The position numbers and the translations under genes are program-made. Positions 36,751 through 45,200 of a stretch of DNA of 64,000 nucleotides are shown in pieces (the stretch's first letter is position 1; each line of letters opens with the position of its first letter). The notes under the pieces were generated by a model. That model did not search any database. It saw only the letters and a program-made list of their open reading frames with translations, and was not told the origin of the DNA. Origin of the DNA: a virus; IMG/VR virus record IMGVR_UViG_3300027749_000100, positions 1 through 64,000 of that record. The stretch is one strand, 5' to 3'.

Positions 36751-39700
36751 CTATCCCACTTCGGTAGTTTCAATGACTGCCACCCAGCGAATTCGCGTGC
36801 TTGCTAATCCAGTTACAGCAATTTGCAAAGATCCAAACATCGATGTTTCTGCAACAACAGTAAACGAAACTTGCGAAAGCTGCGAATCAACAGCAACAGC
36901 AGTAACAGTAGGAGATCCAATAATGGTTGTTGTTCCATTTGTTGCTGTTTTTCTAATTGCTCCCGTAATTTCCCAATTTCCGCCAAATGATCCATAGGTT
37001 GTAGTTGAATTTGTTCCTATTGTTCCAGAAGAAGCAACTAATTGAATAGTAAATCTGTACGTACTATTATTAGGTAAAACAATATGGTTTGCTGAATCAA
37101 ATGTTCCCGTTCCATCTGCGGTCATATTAACTGCAGACGCATTTGTTGTAGTTGCGCGAAGAACATGCAACCCGAATTGCGCGTCGCCATTGGAAGCAAA
37201 TCGCCCAGCAGAATAAGCAAATTTTCCGTACAATTGCGCATTACCATACAGTCCTCCCGGAATAGCAGAGTAATCTCCAGAAGCTGCATTGCCCGAACCT
37301 CCGCTGATAACCGAAACTGATCCGCTAGATACTTGCAAAGATGCATTACGTATTGTTTGCCAATCTACTGAATTTGTTCCTCTCTTGTTTCCTCCTGTTG
37401 ATGAATTATCGGGAATGTTTCCAAGCAGCGATCCTGTTCCTTTTGGTCGTAAAACAAGATCAACATCAGTAGTTGATCCCGCTGCCGTCAAAGAATCCAC
37501 ATAAGTATAAGTATTAGGCGAAGATGTGCTTTCAGCAAAAGCAACCTGCGTGATTGATGTGCCTCCCGTTCCGTTTTCTGCAGCGATAATTCTTCCTTGC
37601 GCATCCACAGTAATATTTGCAGATGTGTAAGAACCTGCAGATACATCAGTGTTTGTCAAAGAAATAGTGACTGCAGAAGAGCCATTGAAACTGGTTCCTG
37701 AAAGTCCGCTACCTATAGTTAGAGCATTGGTAGTTGTGACCCCAGCTCCCGGTGTTGACCAGAAAAGTTCACCCGACCCATTGGTGCTAAGCACCTGTCC
37801 GCTTGCTCCGTCAGAAGGCAATACATATGTAGTTGATCCCGCAATGGCAGGAGCGACAAGACTCACTGCTCCTGATGTTGATCCGGAAATACTTAGTGTT
37901 CCCTTGACATCGAGAATGTCTCTGAATGTTCCACTATTTGCCGCAAAATTATTGATACGATAGGTTTGTACCGTAGTAGTGCCAAGACGATTCACCACAA
38001 AAGCAAACCTGCCAGTTGGGTCAACCGCAACACCATAAGGAGCTAACCCCGTTGCTGCCGTTCCGACCGAGGTCAATGCTCCGGTGGATTGATTGATGGT
38101 ATAGGCCTGCACCGTGGAGCTACTATAATTCGTCACAAAAGCAAATCTGCCAGTTGGGTCAACCGCAACACCATTAGGAGCTGACCCCGTTGCTGCTGTT
38201 CCAATCGAGGTCAATGCTCCGGTAGATTGATTGATGGTGAAGGCTTGTACCGTAGTGCTACCATAATTCGTCACAAAAGCAAACCTGCCAGTTGGGTCAA
38301 CCGCAACACCCTGAGGAGCTAACCCCGTTGCTGCCGTCCCTACCGAGGTCAATGCTCCGGTAGCTTGATTAATGGTGTAGGACTGAACTCCTGTTGCGGC
38401 GCTACCATAATTCACCACAAAAGCAAATCTGCCAGTTGGGTCAACCGCAACACCACAAGGATTTGTCCCCGTTGCTGCTGTTCCAATCGAGGTTAATGCT
38501 CCGGTAGATTGATTGATCGTATAGGCTTGCACGGTATTGCTAATGCTAGAATAATTCGTCACAAAAGCAAATCTGCCAGTTGGATCAACCGCAACAGCAT
38601 AGGGATAATTCCCCGTTGCTACCGCACCTACCGAAGTCAATGCTCCGGTAGATTGATTGATGGTATAGGCTTGTACGGTGGCGCTACTATAATTCGGGAC
38701 AAAAACAAACCTGCCAGTGGGGTCAACCGCAACACCGTAGGGACCTGATCCCGTTGCTGCCGTGCCTACCGAGGTCAATGCTCCGGTAGATTGATTGATT
38801 GTATAGGCTTGCACCGTGGCGCTACTACCATTTGTCACAAAAGCAAACCTGCCAGTTGGGTCAACCGCAACACCAGAAGGAGCTGACCCCGTTGCTGCCG
38901 TCCCTACCGAGGTCAATGCCCCTGTTCCTCCGTGAAAAGTCGGTGGAGGAAGAAGATTATTACTCGTCACCGCCCCATACGTAATCGACGATCCCGAGAT
39001 GGGATTTCCGACAATATATTGAGTTGATCTCAATTGCCCTTGAATATCTGCTCCTGCTTGTATCGATTGTGTTCTTCCCGCTCCTACCACAAGAGGCGCG
39101 GCAAACGTCTGTGTGGCTGTCCATGCATGTGCAATTGCTAGCGCATCCGCCGCAGTAGTAATTCTTCCCTGTGCATCTACTGTAATACTTGCAACAGGGT
39201 ATGAACCTGCTGTTACTGCAGTGTTTGCCAATGCAATTGTTACTGCAGCAGAACCATTGAAACTTGTTCCCGAAAGTCCCGTTCCAATGGTCAGCGCATT
39301 GGGAGTGTTAACACTAATGTCTCCCGATCCATTGAACGCAACACCGTTGATGTTTCGAGAAGTGGTAAGCGTTGCAGCACTTGTTGCCGTGGAAGCATTT
39401 CCGGAAAGTGCTCCATAAAACGTTGTCGCTTCCATGTCTCCAAGTGTGCCGGAATATACTTCAGAAACATTTGTTCCGTCAGGGATAAATGCAAATCTTT
39501 GATTATTTCGCCGAAATCCAAAAAATCCTTTTTTTGCGGTAGAATTATACCACTGAAACTCAACACCTCTGTCTTTTGCATCATTGGAAATGAGTGTCGC
39601 GCCATCGACACCTCCGCCAAGGCTGATGATTGGATCCTTCAAAACTGTCGTTGTTGCATTAACTGTAATTGTAGTTCCATTTACCGTAAAATTTCCACCA

Positions 39701-40395
39701 ACAGTCACGTCGGCAAATGTTTGCGCAGCAGTCCAAGTATTTGAATTGCCTAAATTTAAGGTAATGGTGTTTGCTTCTGATCCATTAAACGTTCCAGTTG
39801 TTCCAGAAAGTCCTGATCCAATGGTGAGTGCATTTGGAACACCACTTCCGTTTGAAGCGGACGTAATCCTTCCTTGCGCATCGACAGTGATGTTTGCTGT
39901 AGAATACGAACCTGCTGTTACTGCAGTATTTGCCAATGCAATTGTTACTGCAGCAGAACCATTGAAACTTGTTCCCGAAAGTCCCGTTCCAATGGTTAGA
40001 GAATTTGTTGTGGTGCTTGTTGCGCTGCCGCTTGATGCAGCAGTGATTCGTCCTTGAGCATCGACAGTCAGGGCAGCATTCGTATAGGAACCCGGAGTAA
40101 CTGCAGTGGAAGCAATTCCAATGGTTACATCTCCGGTGGCTGCATTGACAGAAATTCCCGTTCCAGCAGCAACTGAGGTGACCGGCTTCTTCCAAGTTCC
40201 GGGCGTTCCTCCCGCAATGCATATGTGAAGTACGCCTGAGCGATCAATGACAAAATCACCAACAGAAAACGTTCCCGTCGTCGGGGCACCCGAAGCAGTT
40301 GCTCCCACATATCGAGACAGCTCTTTTGATCCGCTTAACCCTGTAGCGGTCAAAGTGGACGTTCCGGAAAATGAACTCAGTTTCGCTACTGGCAT
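36751..40395 (-). CDS. Tail fibre with a seven-bladed YVTN-type propeller inside
   Basis: This 1,214-residue protein starts one base inside the stop codon of the preceding gene (TAATG) with GGAGA upstream. Residues 1-440 are fibre shaft: repeated NALTIGTGLSGTSFNGSAAVTIALANTAVTAGSY and ITVDAQGRITAAS units, plus a DRGVEFQWYNSTAKKGFFGFRRNNQRF block known from fibres of large T4-like marine phages. Residues about 490-812 form exactly seven blades with consensus VAVDPTGRFAFVTN-x-TVQAYTINQSTGALTSVG. The shaft motif then resumes. The protein ends in a domain closing with RWVAVIETTEVG, also found in three other fibre proteins here. The propeller is inserted between shaft parts rather than at the tip. 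It is probably a receptor-binding or glycan-binding module. Confidence 0.85.
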   Translation of the reverse strand: MPVAKLSSFSGTSTLTATGLSGSKELSRYVGATASGAPTTGTFSVGDFVIDRSGVLHICIAGGTPGTWKKPVTSVAAGTGISVNAATGDVTIGIASTAVTPGSYTNAALTVDAQGRITAASSGSATSTTTNSLTIGTGLSGTSFNGSAAVTIALANTAVTAGSYSTANITVDAQGRITSASNGSGVPNALTIGSGLSGTTGTFNGSEANTITLNLGNSNTWTAAQTFADVTVGGNFTVNGTTITVNATTTVLKDPIISLGGGVDGATLISNDAKDRGVEFQWYNSTAKKGFFGFRRNNQRFAFIPDGTNVSEVYSGTLGDMEATTFYGALSGNASTATSAATLTTSRNINGVAFNGSGDISVNTPNALTIGTGLSGTSFNGSAAVTIALANTAVTAGSYPVASITVDAQGRITTAADALAIAHAWTATQTFAAPLVVGAGRTQSIQAGADIQGQLRSTQYIVGNPISGSSITYGAVTSNNLLPPPTFHGGTGALTSVGTAATGSAPSGVAVDPTGRFAFVTNGSSATVQAYTINQSTGALTSVGTAATGSGPYGVAVDPTGRFVFVPNYSSATVQAYTINQSTGALTSVGAVATGNYPYAVAVDPTGRFAFVTNYSSISNTVQAYTINQSTGALTSIGTAATGTNPCGVAVDPTGRFAFVVNYGSAATGVQSYTINQATGALTSVGTAATGLAPQGVAVDPTGRFAFVTNYGSTTVQAFTINQSTGALTSIGTAATGSAPNGVAVDPTGRFAFVTNYSSSTVQAYTINQSTGALTSVGTAATGLAPYGVAVDPTGRFAFVVNRLGTTTVQTYRINNFAANSGTFRDILDVKGTLSISGSTSGAVSLVAPAIAGSTTYVLPSDGASGQVLSTNGSGELFWSTPGAGVTTTNALTIGSGLSGTSFNGSSAVTISLTNTDVSAGSYTSANITVDAQGRIIAAENGTGGTSITQVAFAESTSSPNTYTYVDSLTAAGSTTDVDLVLRPKGTGSLLGNIPDNSSTGGNKRGTNSVDWQTIRNASLQVSSGSVSVISGGSGNAASGDYSAIPGGLYGNAQLYGKFAYSAGRFASNGDAQFGLHVLRATTTNASAVNMTADGTGTFDSANHIVLPNNSTYRFTIQLVASSGTIGTNSTTTYGSFGGNWEITGAIRKTATNGTTTIIGSPTVTAVAVDSQLSQVSFTVVAETSMFGSLQIAVTGLASTRIRWVAVIETTEVG
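37955..38930 (-). repeat. Seven tandem propeller-blade repeats (subfamily VAVDPTGRFAFV)
   Basis: Seven direct repeats of about 138 bp share GTTGGGTCAACCGCAACACC and the GAGGTCAATGCTCCGGT core. They encode YVTN/lactonase-type blades. The subfamily uses VAVDPTGRF rather than VACDPTGKF, so it is homogenised within this gene but distinct from the arrays at 41-47 kb. Confidence 0.9.
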
Positions 40396-40733
40396 TATGT
40401 AATCTCCACTCCAAACACACTAACAGCCAAAGTATTTGCACTGGCCGAAAAAAGCAAATATTTATTTGTCGCATCCAATGTCAATCCGACCGTGATGAAC
40501 GATGTATCATTTGCGGACACTGTTCCATCATAGATGATGTATCCGTTGATATCTCCGGGATAGACATTGGCAGTGGAAACACAAAGGCGATACGTGACGT
40601 TGGATGATCCCGTGTTGCACACGGACATGGTGCTTACCACCGCAGCAGTTGTGGCACAGGTATACAATACTTGCGCGGTCGCAGGTGTTGAATTGGAAAT
40701 AATTGAATTCAATCTTTTATATACTTGCGCCAC
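40395..40733 (-). CDS. Small jelly-roll-like virion protein (GTG start)
   Basis: This 112-residue protein starts at GTG 40733, about nine bases after AGGGAG; an ATG two bases upstream is out of frame. The sequence (AQVLYTCATTAAVVSTMSVCNTG; YIIYDGTVSANDTSFITVGLTLDATNKYLLFSASANTLAVSVFGVEI) matches a family of short structural proteins common beside tail fibres in large marine-type phages. It resembles the 8027-8422 protein. Its stop overlaps the next start (TAATG), so the two are coupled. It is likely a virion decoration or fibre-associated protein. Confidence 0.7.
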   Translation of the reverse strand: MAQVYKRLNSIISNSTPATAQVLYTCATTAAVVSTMSVCNTGSSNVTYRLCVSTANVYPGDINGYIIYDGTVSANDTSFITVGLTLDATNKYLLFSASANTLAVSVFGVEIT

Positions 40734-40815
40734 ATTATTTCTCCCTTGATATTTGACTTATTGTATCAAATGATGCAGTATTGTTTTGCGTTGCTTTTTG
40801 TCGCGTACAAAGAGA

Positions 40816-40992
40816 TCAAGAGGGGCGTTGAATTTTCTTGCTTGCCCATTTTTCAATTTCCACGCTGGTGCCGACATACCAGCCGTCATCAAGTTGAACC
40901 ATCCGGTGGTTTACCTCAATGTCGCTCACATCCTCATCGGTCAATGGGCCATAGATATACGGATCGTCAAATCGGTCAAAAATGGAAATCAT
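40816..40992 (-). CDS. Very small acidic protein
   Basis: This 58-residue protein was placed by an excellent SD (GGAGG) six bases before the ATG at 40992; a TTG further upstream would overlap the previous gene. Sequence features are MISIFDRFDDPYIYGPLTDEDVSDIEV and a Trp-containing WYVGTSVEIEKWASKK tail. It is acidic, without a signal peptide or membrane segment. It lies between the seven-blade propeller gene and the small jelly-roll gene. I do not recognise it. Strong SD and tight spacing argue that it is real. Confidence 0.6.
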   Translation of the reverse strand: MISIFDRFDDPYIYGPLTDEDVSDIEVNHRMVQLDDGWYVGTSVEIEKWASKKIQRPS

Positions 40993-41006
40993 GATGTCCT
41001 CCAGAC

Positions 41007-42224
41007 TTATCCCCAAAAGGATTTTGTTTCAAGCCAATAATATAATTTTGTAATAAAAGTATACGGTCTTATGGTGGCGTTTGCAATGGTTTTTATTGCG
41101 CCGCTAATTGGAGGGGAAATTGGTCGATAGGTACTGAGTGCGTCGAAATTGAAATTGCGAAATCCCACACGAGTGTTTCGAGTGATGACAGGAAAATTGA
41201 ATGCTTTTGATTGAGATGTTTGATAATAGACTATATTTGGATAATAAGAAAAAACAGTGCTCGAACCAGTATTTGCCACATACACAAATTTCCCTGTGGG
41301 ATCACAGGCAACGCCTTGGGGATTAGTTCCCGTTGCCACCGCTCCCACCGAAGTCAATGCTCCGGTGATTGCATTGATCGTGTAGGCCTGAACGGTGCTT
41401 GAAGTAAAATTCGCCACATACACAAATTTCCCCGTGGGATCACAGGCAACAATGTAGGGATTAGTTCCCGTTGCCGTTGTTCCCATCGAGGTCAATGCTC
41501 CGGTACTTGCATTGATCGTGTAGGCCGAAACGGTGTCTGAACTATAATTCGTCACATACACAAATTTCCCCGTGGGATCACAAGCAACGCCGTAGGGATT
41601 AGTTCCCGTTGCCGTTGTTCCCACCGAGGTCAATGCTCCGGTGATTGCATTGATCGTGTAGGCCTGAACGGTGTTTGGATTAATATTCGCCACATACACA
41701 AATTTCCCCGTGGGATCACAGGCAACACCGTTGGGACCAGCCCCCGTTGCCGCTGTTCCCACCGAGGTCAATGCTCCGGTTACTTGATTGATCGTGTAGG
41801 CCTGAACGGTGTTTCCTCCGAGTCCATTGTAATTATTCGCCACATAGACAAATTTCCCCGAGGGATCACAGGCAACACCCCAAGGAAATGCTCCCGTTGC
41901 GGTTGTTCCCACCGAGGTCAATGCTCCGGTACTTGCATTGATCGTGTAGGCTTGAACGGTGCTTGAACCAGCATTCGTCACATACACGAATTTCCCTGTG
42001 GGATCACAGGCGACAAAGTAGGGACTAGTTCCCGTTGCTGCCGTCCCGACCGAGGTCAATGCTCCGGTACTTGCATTGATCGTGTAGGCCTGAACGGTAC
42101 TTGAACTCAGATTCGTCACATACACAAATTTTCCTGTGGGATCACAGGCAACGCCGATGGGAATACTCCCGGTCATTGCTGTTCCCAAATTGCTGAAATT
42201 GTGTGAAAATACAATTCCTGCCAT
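41007..42224 (-). CDS. Seven-bladed YVTN beta-propeller protein
   Basis: This 405-residue protein consists of a short N-terminus (MAGIVFSHNFSNLGTAMTG), exactly seven blades (about residues 20-320) with the consensus VACDPTGKFVYV-N-x-TVQAYTIN-x-TGALTSVG-ATG, and an 80-residue Tyr/Arg-rich tail (TRNTRVGFRNFNFDALSTYRPISPP). Blades belong to the YVTN/lactonase (TIGR02276/PF10282) class, which forms closed seven-bladed discs. No lactonase catalytic histidine or arginine pattern was seen, so binding rather than catalysis is likely. Blades are almost identical in DNA to those of the next gene upstream, pointing to recent duplication. It has no fibre shaft or chaperone. It may ride on a fibre tip or be a secreted or soluble binder; only its place among fibre genes suggests a virion role. 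Confidence 0.8.
   Translation of the reverse strand: MAGIVFSHNFSNLGTAMTGSIPIGVACDPTGKFVYVTNLSSSTVQAYTINASTGALTSVGTAATGTSPYFVACDPTGKFVYVTNAGSSTVQAYTINASTGALTSVGTTATGAFPWGVACDPSGKFVYVANNYNGLGGNTVQAYTINQVTGALTSVGTAATGAGPNGVACDPTGKFVYVANINPNTVQAYTINAITGALTSVGTTATGTNPYGVACDPTGKFVYVTNYSSDTVSAYTINASTGALTSMGTTATGTNPYIVACDPTGKFVYVANFTSSTVQAYTINAITGALTSVGAVATGTNPQGVACDPTGKFVYVANTGSSTVFSYYPNIVYYQTSQSKAFNFPVITRNTRVGFRNFNFDALSTYRPISPPISGAIKTIANATIRPYTFITKLYYWLETKSFWG
41260..42190 (-). repeat. Seven tandem propeller-blade repeats (VACDPTGKFVYV)
   Basis: There are seven 138-bp direct repeats, one of 150 bp because of a four-codon insertion in a loop. They contain the conserved CCCCGTGGGATCACAGGCAA and ACCGAGGTCAATGCTCCGGT segments. 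The third blade carries NNYNGLGG in the variable loop. Confidence 0.92.
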
Positions 42225-42270
42225 ACTTACACTTCAGCAGACATATTTTTTGGCGCAAAAAAATTATGCA

Positions 42271-45200
42271 TCATGTTCCCCAATACGTCACATTTCTTGG
42301 AAGCATGGTTGTTATTTTTTTATTTACTTGATAGGGGGTAATACGGGAAGTATTTATTTTTGTGTCCGGATTTATTGATGGCTGAGAAACCTGATAGTCA
42401 AATTGCGTCAAGGCCAATCCGGCATATCCTGAAGTCGCTGCCGCCAAATATCTATTTCTGTTTGAAATAGTTGCTAATTGCAAAGTAGAATCGGAAGAAT
42501 ATGTATTAATATATGTCAATGCACCGGTTGATTGATTGATAGAATATACTTCTATTGCAGATCCATTATTGTAATAAAAAACTTCCGAACGTGAATCAAC
42601 TGCAGAATAATATGTAAAGCCTGTTGATCCATAATTTCCAACAAGTGTCAACGCCCCAGTTGACTGGTTGATAGAGTATGAAAATATGGAAGATGGTAAA
42701 GCAGGGCCAATAAAACAGGCGTATAAAAATCTATTGTATGTATCAACTACTAAATCAACACATTGCTCAGTAGAGGCAGGAGATATTGCCGATCCAACTG
42801 CAGTCAAAACTCCTGTTGTTTGATTTATGGAATATGCTTGCAATATTCCCGCAATGCCGTTATTACTTCCTCCAACATACAGGAATTTTCCTGTGTTATC
42901 GCTTTTTGTAACATATGGCCGTGTCATTGTTGCAGGAAGAGTGGTTGTACCTAAAAACGTAAACCCTATATAAATTGTGTACGTTTGAACAGTGTTATCA
43001 CCATAATTCACCACATAGACAAATTTTCCCGTGGGATCGCAAGCAACGTGGTAGGAAGATGTCCCCGCTGTCGCTGTTCCCACCGAGGTCAATGCTCCGG
43101 TACTTGCATTGATCGTGTAAGCTTGAACGGTATTTGAGGCCACATTCGCCACATACACAAATTTCCCTGTGGGATCACAGGCAACGCCGTAGGGACAAGT
43201 TCCTGTTGCCGCTGTTCCCACCGAGGTCAATGCTCCGGTGATTGCATTGATCGTGTAGGCCTGAACGGTGTATGGACCAAAATTCGCCACATACACAAAT
43301 TTCCCCGTGGGATCACAGGCAACGCCTTGGGGATTATTTCCCGTTGCCACCGCTCCCACCGAAGTCAATGCTCCGGTGATTGCATTGATCGTGTAAGCTT
43401 GAACGGTGTTGTCAATAGCATTCGTCACATAGACAAATTTTCCCGTGGGATCACAGGCAACGCTTTGGGGACCACTTCCCGTTGCCGCTGTTCCCACCGA
43501 GGTCAATGCTCCGGTACTTGCATTGATCGTGTAGGCTTGAACGGTGTTTCCGCCCACTCCATTGAAAGCATTCACCACAAACACGAACTTTCCCGTGGGA
43601 TCACAAGCAACGGCGTAGGGAGTTGTCCCCGTTGCTACCGCTCCCACCGAGGTTAATGCTCCGGTACTTGCATTGATCGTGTAGGCTTGCACGGTGTTTG
43701 AACCAAGATTCACCACATAGACAAACTTTCCCGTGGGATCACAAGCAACGCCGTAGGGATTTGTCCCCGTTGCTGCCGTTCCCACCGAAGTCAATGCTCC
43801 GGTAGTTGCATTGATTGTGTAGGCTTGAACGGTATTTGTACCAGTATTCGTCACATACACAAACTTTCCCGTGGGATCGCAGGCAATGAAGTAAGGAGCA
43901 GTCCCCGTCCCCGTCGCCACCGTTCCCATAGAGTTCAATGCTCCAGTATCGTCTTTTACATCAAACCTTTTTAATTGATTTACGTCACTTTCTAGAGCAT
44001 AAAAAAATCTTCCATATGATTCAAAAGTTATACTTGCCTTACTACTAGCGGCTGTAGTAATTGTGTAGGCTTGAACGGTGGCTGAACTCTGATTCGCCAC
44101 ATACACAAATCTGCCGGTTGGATCAGACGCAACACCCCAAGGATTTGATCCCGTTGCCGCTGATCCCATCAAAGTCAATGCTCCGGTACTTGCATTGATC
44201 GTGTAGGCTCGAACGGTACCTGAAGTATAATTCGTCACATAGACTTTCCCCGTGGAGTCACAAGCAACGGCGAAGGGATTAGTTCCCGTTGCCACCGCTC
44301 CCACCGAAGTCAATGCTCCGGTACTTGCATTGATCGTGTAGGCTTGAACCGTGTTGTCACCAGAATGCGCCACATAGACAAACTTCCCCGTAGGATCACA
44401 GGCAACGCTTTGGGGACCACTTCCCGTTGCCGCTGTTCCCACCGAGGTCAATGCTCCGGTAGTTTGATTGATTGTGTAGGCCTGAACGGTGCCCGATGCA
44501 CCGATAGAATTCGTCACATACACAAATTTCCCTGTGGGATCACAGGCAACACCGTAGGGGCCAGCTCCCGTTGCCGCTGTTCCCACCGAGGTCAATGCTC
44601 CGGTACTTGCATTGATCGTGTAGGCTTGAACGGTCCATGGAGTATAATTCGCCACATACACAAATTTCCCCGTGGGATCACAGGCAACGCCTTGGGGATT
44701 ATTTCCCGTTGCTGCCGTCCCGACCGAGGTCAATGCTCCGGTACTTGCATTGATTGTGTAGGCTTGAACGGTGGCTGAACCAGTATTCGTCACGTACACG
44801 AATTTTCCCGTGGGATCACAGGCAACGCCTTGAGGACTTGTCCCCGTTGTCACCGCCCCCACCGAGGTTAATGCTCCGGTAGTTGCATTGATCGTGTAGG
44901 CATGAACGATACTTGAACCCTGATTCGTCACATAGACAAATTTCCCCGTGGGGTCACAGGCAACGCCGGTGGGATAAGTTTCCGTTGCCGCTGTGCCCAC
45001 CGAGGTCAATGCTTCAGACAATAACGACGCAGATAGCACTCTTTGCCTTTCAATAAATTCGCCAGTGGTTATGCTGTAAGAAAATCTAATCCAATAAAAA
45101 CCAGTCTCTGACTGTAATTTGACAAAAAGTTCATTTTTTTGCGGATGAAACACAGCGCTATATATGGTATTGCCGCTAGAAACTGTATGTTCTCCTAGTT

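Noticed and set aside
40748-40770. ATTTGA/TCAAAT inverted repeat and a TGATACAAT box before the 40395-40733 gene
   Set aside because: The stem is only six AT pairs with a 9-base loop and no -35 is found at the right distance; too weak to call as operator or promoter.
41007-42224. 6-phosphogluconolactonase or other lactonase activity
   Set aside because: Only the blade scaffold is recognisable; repeats are too uniform to hold the specific active-site residues of an enzyme.
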